A stretch of DNA of 36,819 bases from Candidatus Fermentibacterota bacterium (GTDB taxonomy: Bacteria; Fermentibacterota; Fermentibacteria; Fermentibacterales; JCC-6): positions 1-36,819 of the forward strand of contig JAUVIR010000033.1 in the NCBI GenBank assembly GCA_030592645.1, read 5' to 3'. Positions 8,619 through 16,322 of this stretch are shown here, in pieces (within the stretch, counting starts at the first letter, position 1; each line of letters begins with the position of its first letter). The notes under the pieces were generated by a model. That model searched no databases. It saw nothing but the letters and a program-made list of their open reading frames with translations, and was not told where the DNA came from. The translations under genes were made by a program, and so were the position numbers.

Positions 8619-10826
8619 ATGAAATACGCTTATACTTTTCCGGTAATTCTTCTTATTCTACTGATTCCATGCTGCAGCAGCGGAGGAGAAACCATGCTTG
8701 ATTCAGGCAACGATGTTATTGATGAAGAACTGCGATTCCCGGCGGAAGTAAACGTGGCTGAAACATTCGCTGACAGATTCTTCGAATCAGTGGAATCGGT
8801 TGTTATTCCGAATATGGCTTCTCTTCAGTTACCGGTTAACCCTGAGGAAGTATTCAACCTAGATGATATCATCAGTGTATCGGGTATCGGCCGTATTCCA
8901 GAAGTGCTGCTGGAGAATGGTTTTGTTGTATACGAACCGTTCCATGTAACGAACAACCCGATCAGAGCGTACGAATTTATAAAATCATGGGATCAGCCGG
9001 TATACATTTCTGCCGGTATTCCTCTTCACATGCTTCATATCTTCTTCGACCAGATCCTCCAGGATATAGAAGAAAATTATCTGTACGGCGATCTCGAAAT
9101 CGTCTGCCGGAATCTGTACGAAAGTAATTTTGAACGAGGCTGCAACCTGAATGCCGCTTTCTTTGCCGTACCCCTGGCGTTCCTCGATCCGGATTTTGAG
9201 CCTGACCACTCCATTGCAGAAGCTGTTGACGCTGAAGTGGCACTTATCGAAGAACACATCGGCTTTGATGACAGCCCCGTAATGGGATACAGGGAAGATT
9301 ACTCCCAGTACGTTCCGAGGGGACACTATACTGCCAGCCCCGGGCTCGAGCGGTATTTCAAGGCGATGATGTGGCTGGGCAGGCTTACGTTCATTCTGAA
9401 CGGAGGAGAGCCCAACGGACAGATGGCTGAATACATCGTTGCAGAAGAAGATGCCCGCGTTATGACTGCAAGCGCTCTCTGTATCGTTTCAGATCTTTCG
9501 GAAATTGAGTATGAAGGAGAACTTCTTCTTGATAAATGGCGTCGGATCTATGAGATAACAGCTTTCTTCGCCGGTTTTGCAGACGATCTCTCCGTGCCGC
9601 AGTACGCTTCTGCAGCGCGGGAGACCGCAGGCGAAGCCGCGGACAGCCAGCTTATATGGAGTATGGATTTCTACAGGCTGTTCAGAGATTACGTTAACTC
9701 CAATTTTGCGGGCCCTGCCATCTACAGTGGTACAGGGGAGCTGATATCAATGCCTGACGAACAGGGGGAATTCGATCCGAACGATCTGCAGGAGGCATTT
9801 CTGAAAACGACCGGTTTCAGGTTCCTCGGTCAGAGATACACCCCTGACAGCGAAATTCTTGGAAAACTCGTTTTCCCGGCTGTTGGAGCGAATCCGCAGG
9901 GAAACCGGAGGTTCATGCCCTCCGGCCTCGATATTGCTGCCGCCTTCGGCAGTGAGGCTGCCATCTCTATCCTTGAAGAACGCGGAGACCTGGAATTTGC
10001 ATCCTACCCGGATTCTTTGGAGTCGATGCGCGGAATGATAGAGGATTACAGTCCCTCCGATTGGCATGCAACACTTTACATGTCATGGCTCCACTGCATT
10101 TACCTTCTTCAGCAGGATAAGGGTGAGGGTTATCCGGATTTCATGCGGACGGATGCCTGGGAACGCCATACTCTTTCAAATTTCCTGGCATCCTGGGCGA
10201 TGCTCAGGCATGACACAATTCTTTACGCAAAACAGAGTTATACCATGGAGTGCGGCTGCTCGCCCGGCCCCTATGAGGAACCCGAGCCCTCCGCCGGATT
10301 CGTTGAACCTGTACCGGAAGTTTACGCCCAGTTGAATGCAACACTTCAGATGGCACAGAGGGGTCTTCGTGAATACGGCGTTCTTGACAGCAGTATAGAA
10401 GGCAGATTCAGGAATGCCTGTTCAATTATGACCCGTCTTCAGGATATAGCTGAAAGGGAACTTGCGGGCTCCGTCATAACGTCTGAGGATGCCGACTTTC
10501 TCAAGAGTTTCGCAGCTAACCTGGAATCGGCAATCTCGTGGGGAGCCGAAACAACAGAGGGCCTGGAAACATCACTTATCGCCGATGTACATACGGATCA
10601 GAACAGCGGTTCGGTGCTTGAGGTTGCTTCTGGAGACCTTGACTACTGCATGGTCATATACAGAAGACCTGACGGCAATGTCGAGGCGGCAGTGGGACCT
10701 GTGCTCAGCTATTACGAATTTACATGGCCCATGTCGGACAGACTGACCGATGAAGCCTGGAGAGAAATGCTGTCGGGGGATGAAACACCCGAACGACCGT
10801 TCTGGACAATGGAATACATGAAGTAA
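8619..10826 (+). CDS. DUF3160 lipoprotein, function unknown
   Basis: 735 residues from ATG 8619, preceded by AAGGGG 9 nt upstream; a frame opening at 8553 only adds an unsupported extension. The N terminus MKYAYTFPVILLILLIPCC is a lipoprotein-type signal, with cysteine 18 or 19 followed by SSGGE; the lipobox (LIPC) is imperfect. The body shows the DUF3160 pattern: LLENGFVVYEP, a PVYISAGIPLHMLHIFFDQI block, EDYSQYVPRGHYT and LERYFKAMMWLGR. DUF3160 proteins are large exported proteins of unknown role. No C-terminal TW-IK tag is present (it ends WTMEYMK), consistent with lipid anchoring instead. It is a single-gene unit, convergent with the next gene. Confidence 0.85.
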   Translation: MKYAYTFPVILLILLIPCCSSGGETMLDSGNDVIDEELRFPAEVNVAETFADRFFESVESVVIPNMASLQLPVNPEEVFNLDDIISVSGIGRIPEVLLENGFVVYEPFHVTNNPIRAYEFIKSWDQPVYISAGIPLHMLHIFFDQILQDIEENYLYGDLEIVCRNLYESNFERGCNLNAAFFAVPLAFLDPDFEPDHSIAEAVDAEVALIEEHIGFDDSPVMGYREDYSQYVPRGHYTASPGLERYFKAMMWLGRLTFILNGGEPNGQMAEYIVAEEDARVMTASALCIVSDLSEIEYEGELLLDKWRRIYEITAFFAGFADDLSVPQYASAARETAGEAADSQLIWSMDFYRLFRDYVNSNFAGPAIYSGTGELISMPDEQGEFDPNDLQEAFLKTTGFRFLGQRYTPDSEILGKLVFPAVGANPQGNRRFMPSGLDIAAAFGSEAAISILEERGDLEFASYPDSLESMRGMIEDYSPSDWHATLYMSWLHCIYLLQQDKGEGYPDFMRTDAWERHTLSNFLASWAMLRHDTILYAKQSYTMECGCSPGPYEEPEPSAGFVEPVPEVYAQLNATLQMAQRGLREYGVLDSSIEGRFRNACSIMTRLQDIAERELAGSVITSEDADFLKSFAANLESAISWGAETTEGLETSLIADVHTDQNSGSVLEVASGDLDYCMVIYRRPDGNVEAAVGPVLSYYEFTWPMSDRLTDEAWREMLSGDETPERPFWTMEYMK

Positions 10827-10833
10827 CCGGAAC

Positions 10834-11298
10834 TTAGAATCCGAGTCCGACGCCGCCTGAAAAGATCCAGTCATGATAGGTATCTACCCCCGAAACATGA
10901 CGGTAGATACCTGCGGACAGTATGAAGAGGTGAAATCCGCCGCGCGCTTCAATCCCGGCATAAGTCTGATCATTAGCAAGACCGTTCCAGGGATTGTTCC
11001 ATGTGTACATGAGGGAGCAGCAAATATCAACTGATGTGATCGGGATAAATACCATGCTGAAAGCGCTTCTTACCCCAAGATGCACCTTACCGCCGGCAAG
11101 CCCCGGTTCAAGCCGGAATACAAGACCGCTGTCACCGCCCCAGAGACTGTTCCAGGGAATACTGGAAAAACCGATCGATACACTGATCTTCTGCGGCGTG
11201 GTTACCTTCAGCCCTACTGTCGGGGACCAATCAGGAAAGCCTCCATTCACTGCTGATACTGAACATAAGAAGAGAAGAATAACGACAAGAATTCTCAC
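10834..11298 (-). CDS. Small exported protein, possibly outer-membrane beta-barrel-like
   Basis: 154 residues from GTG 11298, with GGGGGTG 6 nt upstream. A signal peptide (MRILVVILLFLCSVSAVNG) is followed by alternating hydrophobic/polar strands with many aromatic and glycine residues (VGLKVTTPQKISVSIGFSS, FHLFILSAGIYRHV). The protein ends in a strand finishing with phenylalanine (IFSGGVGLGF), as outer-membrane barrel proteins do. No family is recognised. The short length would allow about eight strands at most. It is convergent with the DUF3160 gene, stops 7 nt apart. Confidence 0.65.
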   Translation of the reverse strand: MRILVVILLFLCSVSAVNGGFPDWSPTVGLKVTTPQKISVSIGFSSIPWNSLWGGDSGLVFRLEPGLAGGKVHLGVRSAFSMVFIPITSVDICCSLMYTWNNPWNGLANDQTYAGIEARGGFHLFILSAGIYRHVSGVDTYHDWIFSGGVGLGF

Positions 11299-11468
11299 TA
11301 TGACACCCCCGATTGATATGCTGCTATTATGCCAGGGTCTTCCCTTCCATACAATGCTTGAATCCTGAGATCACACTCACTTATCGAGGGAATTCTGTTC
11401 AACTGACTTGCAGGTATGCATTTCCGGCAATTTGCGTAAATATCCTCTGCTGCTAGCAATCTTCTGAA

Positions 11469-11496
11469 TTGACAATACCCCGACATTTCGTAGGTT
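11469..11496 (+). promoter_or_regulatory. Possible promoter of secreted paralog 1
   Basis: A perfect TTGACA (11469-11474) is followed after 16 nt by TAGGTT (11491-11496), about 50 nt before the start codon at 11548. The -10 is a partial match. Confidence 0.35.
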
Positions 11497-11547
11497 ATGC
11501 GTAATTCTGGTGCAATTGGTATTTACACTATTTGAAAGGAGAACACT

Positions 11548-12246
11548 ATGAAATTTGTACTTTCTATACTTGTGCTTGCTGTGTCTCTCAGTATGGCTGC
11601 AGAGCCTACGGCTATCGGCGGCGGTAGCGGTGGAACAACCTGGCTGGGTTCCGACGCTGAAACGGTTTTCTTGTCTCAGCTTCCCACTGGAGGCGCTCAG
11701 GGATCCCAGAATTTCACGGATGAGCCAACTTACGATGCTGGTGTAGCGGACGATTTCGAATTCGCCGTATCAACAACCATCAACAGGATACGCTGGTGGG
11801 GCGGTTACTGGAATGGTACAGTCACCCCTCCAATTGATTCTCCCATGGAGATCTACCTCTACAATGATGATGGTACCGGAAATGCACCCACACTTCCTCA
11901 GCATTCTTCAGCTATCACCAGCTGGATGATTCCTGCAGGCGGGTACACCCAAGTCGCTGACGGAGCAAACTACCGTTGTGAATTCGATTTCCCGACATGG
12001 GTAGTTTTCGATCCCGGAGTGAAGTACTGGTTCGAGATCCGCATTGCAATGCCGTTCACTCCACACGGACAGTATGGCTGGGTTGAGTCAACGCCTGTCA
12101 CCAATTCACCCTGCGTTCAGGGATTCGACGGCCTCAGCATACCCTGGTGGACACCAAGAACTGGCGATGCAGCGTTCGAGCTTGTCTTCGACGATGCGAT
12201 CGCACTTGAAAGATCAACCTGGGCTGATATCAAAACAATCTTCTAA
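11548..12246 (+). CDS. Tandem secreted paralog 1, C-terminal TW-IK tag
   Basis: 232 residues; start fixed by AAAGGAG at 11536-11541. The signal peptide (MKFVLSILVLAVSLSMA) probably ends after residue 17. The mature protein has the blocks common to all four paralogs: SQLPTGGAQGSQ, YDAGVADDFEF, NRIRWWGGYWN, PMEIYLYNDDGTGNAPTLPQ, YWFEIRIA, CVQGFDGLSIPWWTP and DAAFELVFDD, then ALERSTWADIKTIF. Together they suggest a beta-sandwich rich in Trp, Asp and Gly, perhaps a surface or carbohydrate-interacting domain; I do not recognise a named family, and no catalytic motif is evident. It has its own promoter candidate and a strong terminator, so it can be expressed separately from the next three copies. 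Confidence 0.85.
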   Translation: MKFVLSILVLAVSLSMAAEPTAIGGGSGGTTWLGSDAETVFLSQLPTGGAQGSQNFTDEPTYDAGVADDFEFAVSTTINRIRWWGGYWNGTVTPPIDSPMEIYLYNDDGTGNAPTLPQHSSAITSWMIPAGGYTQVADGANYRCEFDFPTWVVFDPGVKYWFEIRIAMPFTPHGQYGWVESTPVTNSPCVQGFDGLSIPWWTPRTGDAAFELVFDDAIALERSTWADIKTIF

Positions 12247-12267
12247 ACAGCCAGGGTCTGAATCATT

Positions 12268-12300
12268 ACCGGGAAGAGCACCTGCTCTTCCCGGTTTTTC
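12268..12300 (+). terminator. Rho-independent terminator after paralog 1
   Basis: ACCGGGAAGAGCA (12268-12280) pairs perfectly with TGCTCTTCCCGGT (12283-12295), followed by a run of T. The innermost base pair probably opens to give a four-base loop. Confidence 0.92.
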
Positions 12301-12388
12301 TATCTATAGAAATGATCAATATTCTGTGTGGATAAATCTCTTCTTATTCAGCATTTACACAAGCCTCAAAGCCTGTCCCGATTCAGCA

Positions 12389-12418
12389 TTGACATGACTC
12401 TCCGGACACTTGTAGATT
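12389..12418 (+). promoter_or_regulatory. Promoter of secreted paralogs 2 to 4
   Basis: TTGACA (12389-12394), an 18-nt spacer and TAGATT (12413-12418) lie about 50 nt before paralog 2. This is the only good promoter seen between the terminator of paralog 1 and the end of the array. Confidence 0.45.
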
Positions 12419-12469
12419 TAGTCTACGTATAGTGAATAGGAACTTAAACTATTTGAAAGGAGACACACT

Positions 12470-13168
12470 ATGAAACTTGTACTTTGCTTGCTTGTACTTG
12501 CCGTATCACTCAGTATGGCTAGCGTAACAGTAGATGTAGAAGGTACCAGTGGAACGAACTGGTATCCTAGTGATGCTGAAACCATTCTCTGGGAACAGCC
12601 TCAGACAGGTGGCGCTCAGGGATCCCAGTACTTCACTGACATGTATCCTGATTACGACGCGGGTGTTGCAGATGACTTCATGTTCCCAACAGAAACCCTT
12701 TGTAACAAAATCAAATGGTGGGGCGGCTACTGGAACACCTCCGAGCCTTTCCCTATCGTTGCTCCTGTAGAAATTTACCTCTACTTGGATGACGGTACAC
12801 TTGCTTCTCCTACTCTTCCCCAGCATTCCTCAGCTATTCAGAGCTGGATGATCGCTGTCGGAGAGTACGACGAAGTCGCCGATCTTGACAACTTCCTTTG
12901 CACCTACTTCTTCCCCGAATGGGTAGTTTTCGATGCAAACGTCACATACTGGGTCGAGATCCGCAAGGCCTACGCGTTTGATCCTTACGGCCAGTACGGC
13001 TTTGTAGAGTCCGCACCTGGTTTCCTTGCTCCCTGCGTCCAGGGATTCGACGGTCTTGGAATAGACTGGTGGACCCCAAGAGATGCCGGCGCAGCATTTG
13101 TACTTATCTGGGATGATGCCGGTGCACTGGAATCATCAACCTGGGGTGATATCAAAACAATCTTCTAA
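12470..13168 (+). CDS. Tandem secreted paralog 2, C-terminal TW-IK tag
   Basis: 232 residues; GAAAGGAG lies upstream at the usual spacing. The signal peptide is MKLVLCLLVLAVSLSMA. It has the family blocks GGAQGSQYFTDMYPDYDAGV, KIKWWGGYWNTSEP, PVEIYLYLDDG, WVVFDANVTYWVEIRKAY, CVQGFDGLGIDWWTP and AAFVLIWDD, and ends ALESSTWGDIKTIF. Relative to copy 1 it lacks the TGN tripeptide after DDG. The WNTSEP segment is shared with copy 4 but not with copies 1 and 3. Function unknown, exported and probably surface-associated. Confidence 0.85.
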   Translation: MKLVLCLLVLAVSLSMASVTVDVEGTSGTNWYPSDAETILWEQPQTGGAQGSQYFTDMYPDYDAGVADDFMFPTETLCNKIKWWGGYWNTSEPFPIVAPVEIYLYLDDGTLASPTLPQHSSAIQSWMIAVGEYDEVADLDNFLCTYFFPEWVVFDANVTYWVEIRKAYAFDPYGQYGFVESAPGFLAPCVQGFDGLGIDWWTPRDAGAAFVLIWDDAGALESSTWGDIKTIF

Positions 13169-13190
13169 ACACCCTCTGGTTCTAGTTATT

Positions 13191-13223
13191 AACCGGGAAG
13201 AGCGAAAGTTCTTCCCGGTTTTT
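13191..13223 (+). terminator. Terminator or attenuator between paralogs 2 and 3
   Basis: AACCGGGAAGA (13191-13201) pairs perfectly with TCTTCCCGGTT (13210-13220) and is followed by TTT. Only 23 nt separate it from the start codon of paralog 3, so there is no room for a promoter between them and copies 3 and 4 probably depend on readthrough. Confidence 0.85.
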
Positions 13224-13243
13224 AAGTTGAAAGGAGACACACC

Positions 13244-13954
13244 ATGAAACCTCTGCTTCTTGTGCTTGGGCTTGCTGTGTCCCTCAGTACAGCCGGAGAC
13301 CCGACTGCGACGGGAGATATTATCAGCAGCGGGTCAGGGTCAAGCTGGCAGGGTTCCGAATATGAGATCGTGCGCTGGTCTCAGCTTCCCACCGGAAGCG
13401 CAATGGGATCACAGTATTTCCCTGATATGTATCCCACTTACGATGCAGGTGTTGCGGACAATTTCGAATTTGCAGAAACAACCACAATAATGAGGATTCG
13501 CTGGTGGGGCGGTTACTGGAATGGTTCTGGTTCCTACCCAGTTGATTCTCCCGTAGAGATCTACCTCTACCTCGATGACGGCACCGGAAATGCGCCCACA
13601 CTTCCACAGCATACTTCAGCTATCAAGAGCTGGATGATCCCCATGGGAGATTACGATGAAGTCCTAGATGGTTCAGACTACAGATGCGAATATATTTTCC
13701 CCTCATATGTAGTATTCGATCTCAACACACACTACTGGCTCGAGATACGCAAGGCATTCCCGTTCGATCCACTGGGCCAGTACGGCTGGATCCAGTCAGA
13801 GCCTGTCAGCCTTTCACCCTGCGTTCAGGGTTTTGACGGCCTCGGCATAGTCTGGTGGACAGCTCAGACTACGGACGCAGCCTTCGAGCTGATCTGGACC
13901 CCTCCTCCCGCATTGGATCGATCGACCTGGGCTGAGATAAAAACAATCTTCTAA
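13244..13954 (+). CDS. Tandem secreted paralog 3, C-terminal TW-IK tag
   Basis: 236 residues, with GAAAGGAG 8 nt upstream. The signal peptide is MKPLLLVLGLAVSLSTAG. The mature N terminus (DPTATGDIISSGSG) is shared only with copy 4. Then come the family blocks RIRWWGGYWNGSGSYPVDSP, VEIYLYLDDGTGNAPTLPQH, YWLEIRKAFPFDP, GQYGWIQSEPVSLSP and CVQGFDGLGIVWWTAQTTDA, ending ALDRSTWAEIKTIF. The gene immediately follows the terminator of copy 2 and lacks a promoter of its own. Function unknown; exported. Confidence 0.85.
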   Translation: MKPLLLVLGLAVSLSTAGDPTATGDIISSGSGSSWQGSEYEIVRWSQLPTGSAMGSQYFPDMYPTYDAGVADNFEFAETTTIMRIRWWGGYWNGSGSYPVDSPVEIYLYLDDGTGNAPTLPQHTSAIKSWMIPMGDYDEVLDGSDYRCEYIFPSYVVFDLNTHYWLEIRKAFPFDPLGQYGWIQSEPVSLSPCVQGFDGLGIVWWTAQTTDAAFELIWTPPPALDRSTWAEIKTIF

Positions 13955-14008
13955 AGACCATAGTTTTGGGATGATTGTGAACTTGAAGTATTTGAAAGGA
14001 GACACACC

Positions 14009-14713
14009 ATGAAATCTCTGCTATTTATGCTGGCATTTGCTGTGTCCCTCAGTACAGCAGAAGACCCGACTGCGACGGGAGATATTATCAGCAGCGGGTC
14101 AGGCTGGCAGGGGTCCGACGATGAAGATATTGTCTGGTCTCAACTTCCCACAGGAAGCGCCATGGGATCGCAGTACTTCACCGACCTGTATCCTGACTAC
14201 GATGCAGGTGTTGCGGACAATTTCGAATTCGACGTATTCACCATAATCAACAGGATACGCTGGTGGGGCGCTTACTGGAATACCTCTGAGCCTATTCCTA
14301 TCGATGCTCCAGTAGAGATATACCTCTACCTCGATGACGGCACCGGAAATGCACCCACACTTCCCCAGCATGCCTCAGCTATCCGGAGCTGGACGATTCC
14401 GGCTGGAAATTACGACGAGGTCGCTGATGGGGGTTATTACTTGTGCGAGTATGATTACCCATTTTACGTATCACTTAGCGCTGGAGTCAGATACTGGCTC
14501 GAGATACGCAAGGCATTCCCGTGGGAACCTTGCGGTCAGTACGGCTGGATTCAATCCGAGCCTGTCAGCCTTTCACCCTGCGTTCAGGGTTTTGACGGTC
14601 TCGGCATAGTCTGGTGGACAGCTCAGACAACAGATGCAGCATTCGAGCTTATCTGTAATGATCCATATGCACTGGAAGCATCCACCTGGGCTGAGATCAA
14701 AACAATCTTCTAA
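14009..14713 (+). CDS. Tandem secreted paralog 4, C-terminal TW-IK tag
   Basis: 234 residues, with GAAAGGAG upstream. The signal peptide is MKSLLFMLAFAVSLSTA. The protein is mosaic: its first ~60 residues (DPTATGDIISSGSG) and its last ~60 (GQYGWIQSEPVSLSP, FDGLGIVWWTAQTTDA) match copy 3, while the middle (WNTSEPIPIDAPVEIYLYLD) resembles copy 2. It ends ALEASTWAEIKTIF. It lies 54 nt after copy 3 with no terminator between them, and is convergent with guaA. Function unknown; exported. Confidence 0.85.
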   Translation: MKSLLFMLAFAVSLSTAEDPTATGDIISSGSGWQGSDDEDIVWSQLPTGSAMGSQYFTDLYPDYDAGVADNFEFDVFTIINRIRWWGAYWNTSEPIPIDAPVEIYLYLDDGTGNAPTLPQHASAIRSWTIPAGNYDEVADGGYYLCEYDYPFYVSLSAGVRYWLEIRKAFPWEPCGQYGWIQSEPVSLSPCVQGFDGLGIVWWTAQTTDAAFELICNDPYALEASTWAEIKTIF

Positions 14714-14771
14714 ACACCCTCTTAGTGTTTCAGACAGGCTGATTATCCTGCGTCAACGGAAGAAGAGGCTT

Positions 14772-16313
14772 TTACTCCCACTCTATCGTACCGGGCGGTT
14801 TTGTTGATATATCGTACACTACCCGGCTGATTCCGTTTACCCTGTTAACGATTGACGATGATATTCTGGCAAGGTGTTCAGGAGGCATTCTGTACCAGTC
14901 AGCTGTCATCCCGTCTGTGGAGGTTACGGCACGGAGTGCGATGACCCTGTCATAGGTTCGCTCGTCCCCCATGACGCCGACGGTTCTTACAGGAAGAAGC
15001 ACCGCGAAAGCCTGCCAGATCTCATCGTAGAGATCGTTCTCAACTAGATAATCTATGAATATCCTGTCGGCTTTTCTGAGGATGTCCAGGTCTTCATGGT
15101 TGATATTGCCAAGTATCCTGACTGCAAGCCCCGGACCGGGGAAAGGATGCCTCGATACCATGCGTTCGGGCAGCCCAAGCTCGCGTCCAAGCTCCCTCAC
15201 TTCATCCTTGAACAGCTCCCGGAGCGGTTCGAGCAGCTTGAGGTTCATCCTCTGCGGTAGACCGCCCACATTATGATGACTCTTGATGGTTGCAGAAGGT
15301 CCTCGAACGGAAATGCTTTCGATAACATCCGGATACAGTGTCCCCTGTGCCAGGTGAGTTACGTTATCAATTTCGGATGCAGCCTTCTCGAAAAGTTCAA
15401 TGAATACTCTGCCTATGATCTTCCTTTTCCTCTCCGGGTCCGTCACTCCGCTCAAAGCGGAAAGGAACTCATCAGAACCGTCAATAACCTTAAGCGGCAT
15501 ACCGAAATGGCCGCGGAAAGTCTCTATTACCTCTTCCCGCTCACCCATTCTCAGCAGGCCATTATCCACGAAGATCGGGGTGAACCTCTGCGGAACCGCT
15601 TCGTGAAGAAGCGCTGCTACAACGGAGGAATCCACACCGCCGGAAAGACCAAGAATAACATTGCCTCCGCCGGCAAGTTCATTTCGTACAGTATTAATAG
15701 ATTCTGTTCTAAATGTCTTCATGCTCCAGTCTGGGGAAATACCGGATATTCCAAAAACGAAGTTCCTCAGCAGTTTCTCTCCAAATTCGGTATGGTTCAC
15801 CTCCGGGTGAAACTGCACTCCATACCTTCGCCTGGTTACATCAGCCATGGCTGCAATCGGAAGGGATTCCGTATGCGCTATCGCACTGTATCCTCGGGGA
15901 ACCTCGACAACTCTGTCTCCATGGCTCATCCATGCCTGAAGACCGGATTCAATATCATTGAAAATACCGACGTCTTTTTCGAAAAAGAGCCTGGCAGGAC
16001 CATATTCCCTCTCGTATCCGCCCTCTACTTTTCCATTCTCATGAAGAGCCAGCAGCTGCATTCCGTAGCAGATACCAAGTATCGGCAGTTCGATCCTGAA
16101 AACAGCGGGATCAGGATGAGGGGAATCTGTATCATATACGCTTGAAGGGCCTCCTGAGAGGATTATTGCGGCAGGTTCAATTCTCAATACCTCGGACAGC
16201 GGTACATTCCCTGGAATAAGCTCACAGTATACACCCATTTCTCTGATCCTTCTGGCTATCAGCTGATTGTACTGAGAACCAAAATCAAGAATCGCTACTC
16301 CACCGCGAACCAT
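14772..16313 (-). CDS. guaA: GMP synthase (glutamine-hydrolysing)
   Basis: The 513-residue cytoplasmic enzyme aminates XMP to GMP using glutamine and ATP. The class I glutamine amidotransferase domain comes first: ILDFGSQYNQLIARRIRE, SGGPSSVYD, GICYGMQ with nucleophile Cys 82, and GVQFHPEVNHTEFG with the triad His and Glu. The ATP pyrophosphatase follows (LGLSGGVDSSVVAALL, the PP-loop). The C-terminal dimerisation/XMP domain contains RHPFPGPGLAVRI and YDISTKPPGTIEWE. Length is standard. AAGGAG lies 5 nt before the ATG. It is the last gene of the pyrG-purF-guaA operon, 9 nt after purF. Confidence 0.97.
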   Translation of the reverse strand: MVRGGVAILDFGSQYNQLIARRIREMGVYCELIPGNVPLSEVLRIEPAAIILSGGPSSVYDTDSPHPDPAVFRIELPILGICYGMQLLALHENGKVEGGYEREYGPARLFFEKDVGIFNDIESGLQAWMSHGDRVVEVPRGYSAIAHTESLPIAAMADVTRRRYGVQFHPEVNHTEFGEKLLRNFVFGISGISPDWSMKTFRTESINTVRNELAGGGNVILGLSGGVDSSVVAALLHEAVPQRFTPIFVDNGLLRMGEREEVIETFRGHFGMPLKVIDGSDEFLSALSGVTDPERKRKIIGRVFIELFEKAASEIDNVTHLAQGTLYPDVIESISVRGPSATIKSHHNVGGLPQRMNLKLLEPLRELFKDEVRELGRELGLPERMVSRHPFPGPGLAVRILGNINHEDLDILRKADRIFIDYLVENDLYDEIWQAFAVLLPVRTVGVMGDERTYDRVIALRAVTSTDGMTADWYRMPPEHLARISSSIVNRVNGISRVVYDISTKPPGTIEWE

Positions 16314-16322
16314 AATATCTCC

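Larger units (their letters stand above)
11548..14713 (+). repeat. Tandem array of four paralogous secreted-protein genes
   Basis: Four genes of about 700 bp each share protein blocks from start to end. They also share the leader (TTGAAAGGAGA-CAC-C/T-ATGAAA) and an almost identical 3' end (ATCAAAACAATCTTCTAAA). Copies 3 and 4 share long identical DNA stretches near both ends, while the middle of copy 4 resembles copy 2, which indicates duplication followed by recombination. Confidence 0.9.

Noticed and set aside
11298-11486. 62-codon minus-strand frame beginning MSGYCQF, upstream of the small exported protein gene
   Set aside because: No ribosome-binding site, no signal or domain, composition unlike its neighbours; the region is better explained as the promoter/leader between divergent genes.
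15273-16145. 290-codon plus-strand frame
   Set aside because: It is antisense to guaA, whose protein motifs are unmistakable; the long open frame is a codon-usage shadow.
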